Assembly (NCBI GenBank): GCA_024404115.1
Contig: JAKSQM010000004.1
Coordinates: 1 to 64,000 of the forward strand
Length of the DNA stretch: 64,000 nt
From: Clostridia bacterium
GTDB taxonomy: Bacteria > Bacillota > Clostridia > Oscillospirales > Acutalibacteraceae
Direction of reading: 5' to 3'
Below the pieces are notes generated by a model. That model was not told the origin of the DNA and did not search any database. It saw nothing but the letters and a program-made list of their open reading frames with translations. Below are positions 1 through 8,275 of this stretch, piece by piece. A program made the position numbers and the translations under genes. Positions within the stretch are counted from its first letter, which is position 1; each line of letters starts with the position of its first letter.

Positions 1-483
1 CATCAGGAATACAGCGGTCAGAAGATGGATTATCTTGACCCCGAAACAAACGAGAAATATATTCCTTATATTATCGAGTCAACTTATGGTCTTGACAGAA
101 CAGTTCTTGCAGTTCTCTGCGAAGCATATGATGAAGAGGTTATTGACGAAGCAAAGAACGACACAAGAGTTGTGCTTCACCTTAACCCTGTTATTGCTCC
201 GTTCAAGGCAGCTGTTCTTCCTCTTTCAAAGAAGCTTTCAGGCGAAGCAATTAAGGTTTATGAAAAGCTTCAGAAAAAATATATGGTTGACTTTGATGAA
301 ACTGGCTCAATCGGCAAGCGTTACCGCCGTCAGGACGAAATCGGCACACCTCTCTGCATTACATTTGACTTTGAATCACTTGAGGATAACTGTGTAACTG
401 TTCGTGATAGAGATACAATGGAGCAGGTAAGAATCTCAATTGACGAGCTTGATGCATATGTAGGAAAGAACTTGGAATTTTAA
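1..483 (+). CDS. glyQS: Glycyl-tRNA synthetase, C-terminal part (partial at window edge)
   Basis: The reading frame is open from base 1, so the gene starts upstream of the window. The visible 160 or so residues carry the end of the class II catalytic core ([17 protein letters not shown], then GLDR, the motif 3 region) followed by an anticodon-binding domain ([15 protein letters not shown]). This matches the single-chain, homodimeric glycyl-tRNA synthetase of Firmicutes and archaea rather than the alpha2-beta2 form. It would charge tRNA-Gly in the cytoplasm. It ends 40 bases before the decarboxylase operon, with no clear terminator between them, so read-through is possible. Confidence 0.93.
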   Translation, partial: HQEYSGQKMDYLDPETNEKYIPYIIESTYGLDRTVLAVLCEAYDEEVIDEAKNDTRVVLHLNPVIAPFKAAVLPLSKKLSGEAIKVYEKLQKKYMVDFDETGSIGKRYRRQDEIGTPLCITFDFESLEDNCVTVRDRDTMEQVRISIDELDAYVGKNLEF

Positions 484-523
484 TTGTAAGTTCAAAAATA
501 TATAAAGAAAACGGGTAATAAAA

Positions 524-1909
524 ATGAAAAAAATTCAGTTTACAGAAACTGTGCTGAGAGATGCTCAGCAATCCCTCATAGCAACCAGAATGCCGTTTGA
601 GGATTTTGAAAATATCCTTGCGACTATGAATAAGGCTGGCTACTACTCAATTGAATGCTGGGGCGGCGCAACATTTGATTCATGCCTGCGCTACCTTAAT
701 GAGGATCCGTGGGAAAGACTTCGCAAAATCCGCAAGGCTTGCCCCGATACAAAGCTTCAGATGCTTCTGCGTGGTCAGAACCTTTTAGGCTATAAGCATT
801 ACCCTGATGATGTTGTTAGAAAATTCGTTGAAAAAAGCGTTGAAAACGGCATTGATATTATCAGAATTTTTGACGCACTTAACGACATCAGAAACCTTGA
901 AACAGCAGTTGATGAAGCGGTTAAAAGAGGTGCACACGCATCTGGCACTGTCTGCTACACCACAAGCCCTGTTCATACACTTGAAAATTACGCAAAATAC
1001 ACAAAGCAGCTTGAAGAGATGGGCGTTCAGTCAATCTGCATTAAGGATATGGCTGGTATTATGGGCCCGCAGGATGCTTATGACCTTGTAAAGGCAATTA
1101 AAGAAACTGTTAAAATCCCCGTTGTTGTTCACACTCACTGCACAACAGGTCTTGCATATATGACTATCCTCAAATCAATTGAGGCTGGCGCAGATGTTAT
1201 TGACACAGCAACATCATGCCTTTCTGGCGGAACATCACAGCCTGCAACAGAAACCCTTGCATTTACTCTTCGTCAGCTTGGCTATGATGTTGACCTTGAC
1301 GATAAGGTGCTTAAAGAGGTAAATGATTTCTTCAAGCCAGTCAGAGCAAAGGCACTTGAAACAGGACTTCTTAATCCTCTTGTTATGGCAACAGATACAA
1401 ACGCTCTTAATTATCAGATTCCTGGTGGTATGCTCTCTAATCTTGTGGCTCAGCTGACAGCGCAGAAAAAGCTTGATAAGCTTGATGATGTTCTTAAAGA
1501 AGTTCCGAAAGTAAGAGAAGATATGGGTTATCCGCCACTTGTTACACCTATGAGTCAGATGGTTGGTGTTCAGGCAACTGCAAATGTTCTCACAGGCAGA
1601 TATAAAAATATCTCTAAAGAGGTTGGCAGTTATGTTAAGGGCGAATACGGCAAAGCCCCTGGCAAGGTAAGCGATGAGCTTAAAAAGCTTGTTCTTGGCG
1701 ATAACGAGCCTATCACCGGCAAGTTTGCAGATACACTTGCACCTGCATTTGAAAGCACAAAGTCTGAGCTTGGCAAGCGTGCAAAGAGTGATGAAGATGT
1801 TCTTTCATATATCGCATTCCCACAGCTTGCAGAGAAATTCTTTGACGCAAGGGATGAAAAAGAAAGACATACCTATACCTATAGCATAAAGGCGATTAAG
1901 GAGGGTTAA
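524..1909 (+). CDS. oadA: Carboxyltransferase (alpha) subunit of sodium-pump biotin decarboxylase, OadA/PycB-like
   Basis: The 461-aa protein is a carboxyltransferase TIM barrel of the oxaloacetate decarboxylase alpha / pyruvate carboxylase B family. The family motif RDAQQS lies at residues 12-17, the carboxyl-accepting lysine region KDMAGIM begins at K174, and HTH at 203-205 gives the metal ligands. It would move a carboxyl group from a 2-oxo acid, most likely oxaloacetate, to biotin. Unlike the Klebsiella alpha chain it has no C-terminal biotin domain; that domain is a separate gene at 2279. Four genes follow one another with gaps of 0-11 bases or overlaps. The ribosome binding site is weak. 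The substrate is inferred from the family and could be another 2-oxo acid. Confidence 0.88.
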   Translation: MKKIQFTETVLRDAQQSLIATRMPFEDFENILATMNKAGYYSIECWGGATFDSCLRYLNEDPWERLRKIRKACPDTKLQMLLRGQNLLGYKHYPDDVVRKFVEKSVENGIDIIRIFDALNDIRNLETAVDEAVKRGAHASGTVCYTTSPVHTLENYAKYTKQLEEMGVQSICIKDMAGIMGPQDAYDLVKAIKETVKIPVVVHTHCTTGLAYMTILKSIEAGADVIDTATSCLSGGTSQPATETLAFTLRQLGYDVDLDDKVLKEVNDFFKPVRAKALETGLLNPLVMATDTNALNYQIPGGMLSNLVAQLTAQKKLDKLDDVLKEVPKVREDMGYPPLVTPMSQMVGVQATANVLTGRYKNISKEVGSYVKGEYGKAPGKVSDELKKLVLGDNEPITGKFADTLAPAFESTKSELGKRAKSDEDVLSYIAFPQLAEKFFDARDEKERHTYTYSIKAIKEG

Positions 1910-1910
1910 A

Positions 1911-2282
1911 ATGCAGTTCTTAGGAGTGTTTACCCGAATTTATGGCGAAAATGCTGATATGACCACAAGCCGAACACTGCTTGTTTCATTTGTTGGATTT
2001 ATGATAGTGTTCCTCATTCTCGGACTCCTTGCAATTTTTGTTAAATCCATGGGCACAATTTTTGATAAGCTGAACGAAAAGAAAAAGCCTCAGCCAATGC
2101 CGAAAGCTGTTTTGCCTGCGGAAACTCCTCTGCCAGAAAATCAGTCAGAGGGCAGCGTTGAGCTCATTAATGTTTCAGAGGAGGATGCCGCTGTTATTAT
2201 GGCAATTGTCAGCCATCAGAGCGGAATCCCACTGAACAGACTCAGATTTAATTCTATTAAGCTTTCGGAGGAAGAAAAATGA
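1911..2282 (+). CDS. Small membrane (gamma-like) subunit of sodium-pump decarboxylase
   Basis: This 123-aa protein has one membrane segment at about residues 24-46, then a charged and proline-rich stretch (KKKPQPMP) and a C-terminal cytoplasmic tail. Size, position and layout fit the gamma subunit (OadG family), which anchors the carboxyltransferase to the membrane and helps assembly. Sequence conservation in that family is low, so the call rests largely on position. It starts one base after the oadA stop behind AAGGAGGG, and its stop overlaps the start of the biotin carrier gene by four bases. Confidence 0.75.
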   Translation: MQFLGVFTRIYGENADMTTSRTLLVSFVGFMIVFLILGLLAIFVKSMGTIFDKLNEKKKPQPMPKAVLPAETPLPENQSEGSVELINVSEEDAAVIMAIVSHQSGIPLNRLRFNSIKLSEEEK

Positions 2283-2665
2283 AATACGAAGTTGCATTAA
2301 ACGGAAAAATATATGAGGTAGATGTTACAGAAACAGACGCCGCTATTACAGCTGTTAAGCAGGCTGGCTTTTCTCCTGCTCCCGCAGCTCTGGTTGCTCC
2401 CGCTGCACCTGCTGTTCAGGCTGCTCCTGCTGGCAATAATCAGTCAGCTGTTGCAGGCGAAAAAATCGTAGCTCCTATGCCTGGCAGTATCCTCAGTGTA
2501 AATATTGCAGTTGGTCAGAGCGTTAAGGCTGGCGATGTTCTTTTTGTGCTTGAAGCAATGAAAATGGAAAATGATATTGTTGCACCCGTTGACGGAACAG
2601 TTAAGCAGATTATTGCTTCAAAGGGCGCAACAGTTGATACAGACGACGTTCTTGCCGTTATTTAA
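2279..2665 (+). CDS. Biotin carboxyl carrier subunit of sodium-pump decarboxylase
   Basis: The 128-aa protein has a short N-terminal region, an alanine- and proline-rich flexible linker (about residues 32-52) and a biotinyl domain. The biotinylation motif EAMKMEND is present, with K95 as the modified lysine. It would swing carboxybiotin between the carboxyltransferase and the membrane beta subunit. The start codon overlaps the upstream stop by four bases (ATGA), behind GGAGGAAGAAA. Confidence 0.93.
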   Translation: MKYEVALNGKIYEVDVTETDAAITAVKQAGFSPAPAALVAPAAPAVQAAPAGNNQSAVAGEKIVAPMPGSILSVNIAVGQSVKAGDVLFVLEAMKMENDIVAPVDGTVKQIIASKGATVDTDDVLAVI

Positions 2666-2676
2666 GGAGGACGCCT

Positions 2677-3870
2677 ATGAATCTTTTAGTTGAAGTTCTG
2701 AGAGGTGTGTGGGAATCGTCAGGATTTTACCTGCTCACCTGGAGGAATCTCGTTATGATGGGCGTTGCATTTGTGTTCCTTTACCTTGCAATTGCCAAAA
2801 AGTTTGAACCGCTTCTTCTTGTGCCTATAGCATTTGGTATTCTTCTTGCCAACCTCCCTGGTGCAGATATTATGCTGGACACAACAGGCGGTATGCTGGG
2901 CGATATTTCAGAATCTGCCCATGTTGTTGAAGGGGCGCACTGGTATGAATCGGGCGTTTTGCGAATAATGTATGTTGGTGTTAAATCCAGCGTTTTCCCG
3001 TGCCTTATCTTTATGGGCGTTGGCGCAATGACAGATTTCGGTCCGCTTCTTTCAAATCCCATCAGCCTGCTTCTTGGTGCGGCGGCACAGCTCGGCATTT
3101 ACATTGCATTTATCGTTGCTATTCTTCTTGGCTTCACGCCAACAGAGGCTGCTTCAATTGCAATCATCGGCGGTGCAGACGGCCCCACAGCAATTTTCCT
3201 TGCATCAAAGTTAGCGGCTCACCTTTTAGCTCCCATAGCTTTGGCGGCATATTCTTACATGGCTCTTATTCCTATTATTCAGCCACCGATTATGAAGCTT
3301 CTCACAACAGAAAAAGAACGCAAGGTTAAAATGACACAGCTGAGAAAAGTATCTAAAACAGAAAAGATTATTTTCCCCATAGTTGTTCTTACTCTTGTTG
3401 CACTTATTCTTCCCTCAGTTGCTCCGCTTCTTGGTATGTTTATGCTTGGTAACCTCTTTAAAGAGTGCGGTGTTGTTGAGCGTCTTTCAGACACAGCAAG
3501 AAACGCACTTATGAATATTGTTACAATTATGCTTGGTGTCTGCGTTGGTGCAACAGCAAACGGTGCAGATTTCATTCAGCTTAAAACATTCAAGATTGTT
3601 ATCCTCGGTCTGATGGCATTCTCTTTCTCAACCGCAGGCGGAATTATGATCGGCAAGCTCCTTTATATTATCACAAAGGGCAAAATCAATCCTCTTATCG
3701 GTGCGGCAGGTGTTTCTGCTGTTCCCATGGCGGCACGAGTTGCACAGAATGAGGGCGCAAAAACCGACCCAACAAACTTCCTGCTTATGCACGCAATGGG
3801 TCCCAACGTTGCAGGTGTTATCGGTTCAGCGGTTGCGGCTGGCTTCCTGCTTATAATGTTTGGCAATTAA
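2677..3870 (+). CDS. oadB: Sodium-translocating decarboxylase membrane beta subunit
   Basis: This 397-aa polytopic protein belongs to the OadB/MmdB/GcdB family, which decarboxylates carboxybiotin and uses the energy to export Na+. The signature GGADGPTAIF includes D168, which corresponds to the Na+- and proton-binding aspartate of Klebsiella OadB (D203). A second signature region (GVSAVPMAARVAQ) lies near the C-terminus and would contribute to the inward-folded catalytic core. It starts behind AAGGAGG, 11 bases after the biotin carrier. The family is shared among oxaloacetate, methylmalonyl-CoA and glutaconyl-CoA decarboxylases; the OadA-like partner points to oxaloacetate. Confidence 0.93.
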   Translation: MNLLVEVLRGVWESSGFYLLTWRNLVMMGVAFVFLYLAIAKKFEPLLLVPIAFGILLANLPGADIMLDTTGGMLGDISESAHVVEGAHWYESGVLRIMYVGVKSSVFPCLIFMGVGAMTDFGPLLSNPISLLLGAAAQLGIYIAFIVAILLGFTPTEAASIAIIGGADGPTAIFLASKLAAHLLAPIALAAYSYMALIPIIQPPIMKLLTTEKERKVKMTQLRKVSKTEKIIFPIVVLTLVALILPSVAPLLGMFMLGNLFKECGVVERLSDTARNALMNIVTIMLGVCVGATANGADFIQLKTFKIVILGLMAFSFSTAGGIMIGKLLYIITKGKINPLIGAAGVSAVPMAARVAQNEGAKTDPTNFLLMHAMGPNVAGVIGSAVAAGFLLIMFGN

Positions 3871-3885
3871 AACAGAATAAATTAA

Positions 3886-3937
3886 ACCTCTCTGCGTAAA
3901 CTATAATCAATTCAGTTTACAAAGAGAGGTCTTTTTT
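3886..3937 (+). terminator. Terminator-like hairpin that also contains the glmS ribosome binding site
   Basis: Arms at 3886-3902 and 3914-3930 pair over 17 bases with two mismatches. An 11-base loop separates them, and six T residues follow directly (3932-3937) before the ATG at 3938. The right arm holds the only Shine-Dalgarno-like sequence for glmS (GAGAGG). As DNA this is an intrinsic terminator for the decarboxylase operon; in RNA that reads through, it would hide the glmS ribosome binding site. The gap is far too short for a glmS ribozyme. Confidence 0.75.
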
Positions 3938-5755
3938 ATGTGCGGAATTATCGGTTACACAGGTGTGCAGGCGGCTGTTCCTGTTATTTTGCAGGGACTT
4001 GAAAGGCTTGAATATCGTGGCTACGATTCCGCAGGTATGGGCATTTTTGAAAATGGCGAAATTGCCATGTATAAAACAATGGGCAGTCCATCGAATCTTA
4101 AAGAAAAAGCACCGCAGGGAAGTGCGGCAAAAGTCGGTATCGGGCACACAAGGTGGGCAACTCACGGCGCACCTGACGAAAAAAACGCCCACCCTCACAT
4201 GAGTGCGGACGGCAAATTTGCGGTGGTTCACAATGGAATTATCGAAAACTATGTTGAACTTAAAAGAGAGCTTACAGAAAAAGGCTATATTTTCAGAAGC
4301 GAAACAGATACAGAGGTTGTGGCTTTTCTTTTGGAAGAAGCGTATAAGGGCGATGTAAAAAGTGCGCTCAGTGAAATTATGCCTAAGCTCAACGGCTCTT
4401 ACGCTTTGGGGATTCTCTGCTCAGATTACCCCGACACAATTTTTTGTGCAAAAAAATCAAGTCCGCTTTTTGTGGGCATTGATGCAGACGGCGGATACCT
4501 TGCCAGCGATGTGGCGGCATTTTATAAAAACAGCGGGAAAATTTATAAGCTGGGCGATAATGAAATTGGCATAATCAAAAAAGACGGGCTTAAAGTTTTT
4601 GATATTGACGGATGCCGCATAAGAAAAACCGAGGTTAAAATCCGTGAAGCTCAACGGTATGAGGGCAAGGGAAAATATGAGCATTTTATGCTTAAAGAAA
4701 TCTATGAACAGCCGACTGCTTTTTCTGCCACACTTGAAAACATTCTTGTTGATGGCAAAATAAAATTAGGCTGTCTTAAAATGAACCGTGAAAAAATAAA
4801 GCACCTTAATCATATAGAATTTATCGCCTGCGGTTCGGCTTATCATGCAGGCGTGGTTGGCGCATATGCGGCGCAGAAATTATTAAATATCCCTGCATTT
4901 TCGTTTATTGCGTCAGAGTATATTAACAGAAGCTCCTCGGCAGACGAAAACACTTTGGTGGTGATTATCAGCCAGAGCGGTGAAACGGCAGACACCTTGG
5001 CGGCAATGCGTGAAGCTAAAAAAAGAAACGCAAAAATCGTTTCAATTGTCAACAACGAGCTTAGCACAATTGCACAGGAAAGTGATTGTGTCATCCTCAC
5101 AAAGGCAGGCAGAGAGGTTGCTGTTGCCACAACAAAAGCATTCTCCGCACAGCTTGCAGTGATTTACGCTTTGTGCATCAGGCTCTCTTATTCCGCTGGG
5201 AAAATTGACCGTGAAAAATATAAAAATTATTGCACCGAGCTTTCAAAAATTTCTGAAAAAATCGGTGAATTTTTAAAGGAAAATTCCTATGCAAAATCCA
5301 TTGCAGAAATTTTAAAAGATACGGATTATTGCTCCTTTATTGGCAGAGGTTTTGATTACTGCACAGCAATGGAGGGCGCACTGAAATTAAAAGAAATCAG
5401 CTACGCTCACTGCGAAGCGTATGCGGCAGGGGAGCTGAAGCACGGCACTATTTCACTGATTGAAAATGGCACACCAGTTGTGGCGGTTGTGTGCGATTCA
5501 TCTGTTGCAACAAAGACCTTAGGCAACATCAAAGAATGCAAGGCAAGAGGGGCAAAAATAATCTGCATCACCAATGATGAAAACTACAAAGGTGATGCAG
5601 ATGATGTGATAGTTTATGTTCCTAAAACGGAAGATATTTTTTCTGTTTCGCTGTCTGTCTTGCCGCTTCAATTGATTGCTTATTACACTGCGAAGCTTAA
5701 AGGGTGCAGTATCGACAAGCCAAAAAATCTTGCAAAAAGTGTTACTGTTGAGTAG
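3938..5755 (+). CDS. glmS: Glutamine--fructose-6-phosphate aminotransferase (isomerizing)
   Basis: The 605-aa enzyme makes glucosamine-6-phosphate, the first step toward UDP-GlcNAc for peptidoglycan. It begins MCGIIGYTG, so Cys2 is exposed as the glutaminase nucleophile after removal of Met. An N-terminal Ntn glutaminase domain (GHTRWATHG, HNGIIENY) is followed by two SIS sugar-isomerase domains (ACGSAYHAG, SQSGETADT, GRGFDYCTA). Length is typical. The upstream hairpin places its ribosome binding site in a stem. Its 3' end overlaps the convergent TRIC-channel gene by 14 bases. Confidence 0.97.
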   Translation: MCGIIGYTGVQAAVPVILQGLERLEYRGYDSAGMGIFENGEIAMYKTMGSPSNLKEKAPQGSAAKVGIGHTRWATHGAPDEKNAHPHMSADGKFAVVHNGIIENYVELKRELTEKGYIFRSETDTEVVAFLLEEAYKGDVKSALSEIMPKLNGSYALGILCSDYPDTIFCAKKSSPLFVGIDADGGYLASDVAAFYKNSGKIYKLGDNEIGIIKKDGLKVFDIDGCRIRKTEVKIREAQRYEGKGKYEHFMLKEIYEQPTAFSATLENILVDGKIKLGCLKMNREKIKHLNHIEFIACGSAYHAGVVGAYAAQKLLNIPAFSFIASEYINRSSSADENTLVVIISQSGETADTLAAMREAKKRNAKIVSIVNNELSTIAQESDCVILTKAGREVAVATTKAFSAQLAVIYALCIRLSYSAGKIDREKYKNYCTELSKISEKIGEFLKENSYAKSIAEILKDTDYCSFIGRGFDYCTAMEGALKLKEISYAHCEAYAAGELKHGTISLIENGTPVVAVVCDSSVATKTLGNIKECKARGAKIICITNDENYKGDADDVIVYVPKTEDIFSVSLSVLPLQLIAYYTAKLKGCSIDKPKNLAKSVTVE

Positions 5756-6413
5756 TCTGCGTGGGGTCTTCTATAACAGGAAGATCCCAGCGAAAAACAG
5801 AAGCCAACATTCTGATTGTAATTATAATAACATATGCCGCAATTGTTGACGGGATCTCGGGGAGCTTGAATACATACATCATCACATAATAAATTATTGT
5901 GCCAAAAAGAACGGCTGTGGCATAAATATTTTTGCAAAAAATCATAGGCTTTTGTTTGCTCATAACATCCCTCAAAAGTCCGCCGCCAACAGCGGTGAGA
6001 ATGCCCATAAACACAACAAAAAATTCGTGATCTCCGTAGCCTTTCTGAACGGTGAGATTAACGCCCGTTACCGCGAAAGATGCAAGACCGATTGCATCAA
6101 AAACATTAACAAGATGATTGATTCTTTTGTAATTTTTAAAGAAAGGTCTTCTGAAAATCTGCGCCAGAACAAATATGATACTTGCGGTAACTATTGAGAT
6201 AGTAAGGTGGGCAAAATTGAAAAAATTTCTTGGCGGAATTACGCCTAAAAATAAATCTCTTACCGCTCCGCCGCCGAGGGCAGTAACAAGTGAAAGAAAA
6301 ACTACACCGAAGAAATCCATCTTTCTGTGTATTGAAATCATTGCACCTGAAACAGCAAAGGCAACAATGCCCAGTATTTCGGTTATTGAAAAGATAATAC
6401 TTGCTGCTTCCAT
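5742..6413 (-). CDS. TRIC/UPF0126 family cation channel protein
   Basis: About 223 residues with six to seven hydrophobic segments. Two copies of the UPF0126 motif are visible (GAMISIHRKMDFFGV with GGGAVRDLFLG, and GGGLLRDVM). This is the bacterial TRIC (trimeric intracellular cation channel-like) fold; the prokaryotic members are thought to pass K+. I chose the ATG at 6413, one base beyond the stop of the upstream gene and behind AAAGG, rather than the TTG nine bases earlier at 6422. It is the last gene of the mltG operon. Confidence 0.85.
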   Translation of the reverse strand: MEAASIIFSITEILGIVAFAVSGAMISIHRKMDFFGVVFLSLVTALGGGAVRDLFLGVIPPRNFFNFAHLTISIVTASIIFVLAQIFRRPFFKNYKRINHLVNVFDAIGLASFAVTGVNLTVQKGYGDHEFFVVFMGILTAVGGGLLRDVMSKQKPMIFCKNIYATAVLFGTIIYYVMMYVFKLPEIPSTIAAYVIIITIRMLASVFRWDLPVIEDPTQTTQQ

Positions 6414-6414
6414 T

Positions 6415-6828
6415 TTATTCAACCTTTAAAGAATAAACCTTGTCATTTTTGATTTCTGTTAAATCAACGCTCTTTGAGGCATACTGACCGTCCTCATAAA
6501 ACGCCCAGTATTTACCGCCTTTTTCATAGCGATGCTCTTCGCCCTCAACAGCTGTGATATACATACCGTAATCACCCTGCTCACCGCTGATAATTTCGAG
6601 CTTTTCGAGGGCAGAGCCAACAGTTGATTCGTCTGTTAAAATAAGATAATTTTTCTCTTTTTCTTCAAAGACAATTTCAAGATAAAATCTGTTTTTACCG
6701 CTTCCGATTTCTTCATAAATTACGCTGTCATTTTCGGGCGGAGCTGTAATTTCCTGCTTGCTTTTTTTGCACGATGCAAACGAAAAAATTATCAGAATTG
6801 CCAGTAAAAAAGTAAATATTTTTTTCAT
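6415..6828 (-). CDS. DUF4430 lipoprotein
   Basis: The 137-aa protein has a lipoprotein signal peptide with lipobox-like FASC, so Cys20 would be lipidated and the protein exported and membrane-anchored. The mature part is a small DUF4430 domain (VGSALEKLEI, GDYGMYITAVEG, KYWAFYEDGQYASKSVD), a fold related to the C-terminal domain of transcobalamin. Such domains occur in extracellular binding proteins of Gram-positive bacteria, but the ligand here is unknown. It sits two bases after mltG and overlaps the longest possible reading of the TRIC gene. Confidence 0.78.
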   Translation of the reverse strand: MKKIFTFLLAILIIFSFASCKKSKQEITAPPENDSVIYEEIGSGKNRFYLEIVFEEKEKNYLILTDESTVGSALEKLEIISGEQGDYGMYITAVEGEEHRYEKGGKYWAFYEDGQYASKSVDLTEIKNDKVYSLKVE

Positions 6829-6830
6829 AA

Positions 6831-7835
6831 TTATTTGTCCAATCCTGCAAGATGATAGTTTTGCTGATGCTGTTCAAATGTTTCGGCATAATAGAATTTT
6901 ACGCCGTCTTTATCTGTAAGGAAAAAGTGATAGTTTGTTTCGTTTGGTGAAACGGCTGCTTCAATTGCTTTAAGTCCTGGGTTGCAAACAGGGCCTGACG
7001 GCAAACCCTTTCTGAATCCTGAATAAGTGTAATAAAGTGAAAGAAAATTATCAAACTTAGGTGATTCACTTCCGCCTAAATAATCTGCCATATTTTTAAG
7101 ATAAAAATATGTTACATCACTGCCAAGATAAGTGTCTTTTGATTCTTTAAGTCTGTTATGGAAAACAGATGAAACGTTGCGACATTCGTCAATGCCGTAA
7201 TCACATTCTTTCTGAATGATTGAGGCGAGGGTGAGCATTTCGTCCATTGTGTAGCCAAGCTCCTCCGCCTTTGCCTGCATTTCGTCTGTTACCTTTGCTT
7301 TGTAGTTATCAATAAATCTTTTAACAACGCTTTCGGCAGGCTCGTCCTTATAAAACTCATAAGTATCGGGGAAAAGATAACCCTCAAGGAGGAAAACTCT
7401 CTCTTCGTCAGCGGGGATAGTCAATCCCTCAACGGGGGTGTTTGCCGCTTTATAAAAATCCTCTTTTGAGCATACACCTTTTGACTGAAGAAGTTGTGCA
7501 TACTGATAGATAGTGTAACCCTCAGGGAATGTTACTTTCACAGTGTTAATAACAGGCTCTGTCTGTGCCTGCGTAGTGCCCTCATTTGTGAAAAATTTAT
7601 AGACATTTTCTTTTTGCGGTAAAAAGAAATGAAGAATTGCAAGCAGTGCCGCAATTACAATAATCGCTGTTATGATTGTGGCAACAAGCGTTTTGCCTTT
7701 TGAATTTTTCTTGCGCTTCTGTGGGGCTTTTTTAGCAGGCTTCGGCGCAGGTTTTTCTACCTTTGGTTCTTCTTCAATTGTGTATATTTCATAATCTGTC
7801 GGAGTCCATCCGTCATCAAAATTTCGTTTATCCAT
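6831..7835 (-). CDS. mltG: Endolytic peptidoglycan transglycosylase MltG (YceG-like)
   Basis: A cytoplasmic charged N-terminus, one membrane segment (about residues 55-75) and an extracellular YceG domain are seen. The domain has the family motifs LEGYLFPDTYEF, ASIIQKEC, SVFHNRL and LPSGPVCNPGLKAIEAA. MltG cleaves nascent glycan strands and sets their length together with elongation enzymes; the conserved second glutamate of the QKE motif is the presumed catalytic acid. I start the gene at the ATG at 7835, since GAGGTG lies just before it; an upstream ATG at 7847 would put that site inside the gene. A consensus promoter lies 30 bases upstream. Confidence 0.92.
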   Translation of the reverse strand: MDKRNFDDGWTPTDYEIYTIEEEPKVEKPAPKPAKKAPQKRKKNSKGKTLVATIITAIIVIAALLAILHFFLPQKENVYKFFTNEGTTQAQTEPVINTVKVTFPEGYTIYQYAQLLQSKGVCSKEDFYKAANTPVEGLTIPADEERVFLLEGYLFPDTYEFYKDEPAESVVKRFIDNYKAKVTDEMQAKAEELGYTMDEMLTLASIIQKECDYGIDECRNVSSVFHNRLKESKDTYLGSDVTYFYLKNMADYLGGSESPKFDNFLSLYYTYSGFRKGLPSGPVCNPGLKAIEAAVSPNETNYHFFLTDKDGVKFYYAETFEQHQQNYHLAGLDK

Positions 7836-7865
7836 TTTGCACCTCATAAAAATATTTCACCTTAT

Positions 7866-7894
7866 ATTATAAACAGAATTTTGGGCTTTGTCAA
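7866..7894 (-). promoter_or_regulatory. Sigma-A promoter of the mltG operon
   Basis: On the minus strand TTGACA (7894-7889) and TATAAT (7871-7866) are separated by exactly 17 bases, a perfect match to the housekeeping consensus. It lies just upstream of mltG and would drive mltG, the DUF4430 lipoprotein and the TRIC gene. Confidence 0.88.
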
Positions 7895-7957
7895 TTTGTA
7901 ATAATGCTTAAATTTATGAGAAAAATATTAAAGAAAAAGAAAAGAGGTGCATTAAAA

Positions 7958-8134
7958 ATGAAGCGAAAGAAACAGAAAAATGATGTTAAGAAAAACTTCC
8001 CCATTGTTGCTGATATGCTGGGTGTGTGGGAGGAATATGCAGACGAAGATGATGCTGTGGATGTTTTAGGAAGCTACACAGGCAATCCGCAGGATGATGA
8101 CCTTTACCCCGAACAGGACGCCGACGATTTATAA
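7958..8134 (+). CDS. Small hypothetical protein, basic N-terminus and acidic C-terminus
   Basis: The 58-aa product has a lysine-rich start (MKRKKQKNDVKK) and a strongly acidic tail (QDDDLYPEQDADDL), with the motif VLGSYTG between. I have the impression of similar small proteins in gut Clostridia, but I cannot name a family. The start at 7958 is chosen because AGAGGTG lies eight bases before it; an in-frame ATG at 7904 has no such site. A clear terminator follows, so this seems to be a single-gene transcript. Function is unknown. Confidence 0.65.
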   Translation: MKRKKQKNDVKKNFPIVADMLGVWEEYADEDDAVDVLGSYTGNPQDDDLYPEQDADDL

Positions 8135-8139
8135 AATTT

Positions 8140-8178
8140 GCCGTGTTCATGCTGATAGTGTGAATACGGCATTTTTTT
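8140..8178 (+). terminator. Intrinsic terminator after the 58-aa gene
   Basis: Arms 8140-8149 and 8161-8170 form a 10-bp stem with one G-U pair, followed by seven T residues (8172-8178). Confidence 0.88.
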
Positions 8179-8211
8179 GATATTTTTGTTGATTCTTACA
8201 ACGAAAAAATC

Positions 8212-8240
8212 TTGACTAAACTAATGTTTTGTTTTACAAT
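8212..8240 (+). promoter_or_regulatory. Sigma-A promoter of the typA operon
   Basis: TTGACT (8212-8217) and TACAAT (8235-8240) with a 17-base spacer, each one mismatch from consensus, 35 bases before typA. Confidence 0.87.
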
Positions 8241-8275
8241 ATAAAGGTTATATTATGTGAAAAAAGGTGAAAATT

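Noticed and set aside
3870..3938. glmS ribozyme or riboswitch upstream of glmS
   Set aside because: The gap is only 67 bases and contains a simple hairpin; the ribozyme core is about twice as long and has no match here.
7200..7230. Loss of the catalytic glutamate in MltG (QKE instead of EKE)
   Set aside because: The second glutamate of the motif, which I believe is the invariant catalytic one, is present; the first position varies in the family.
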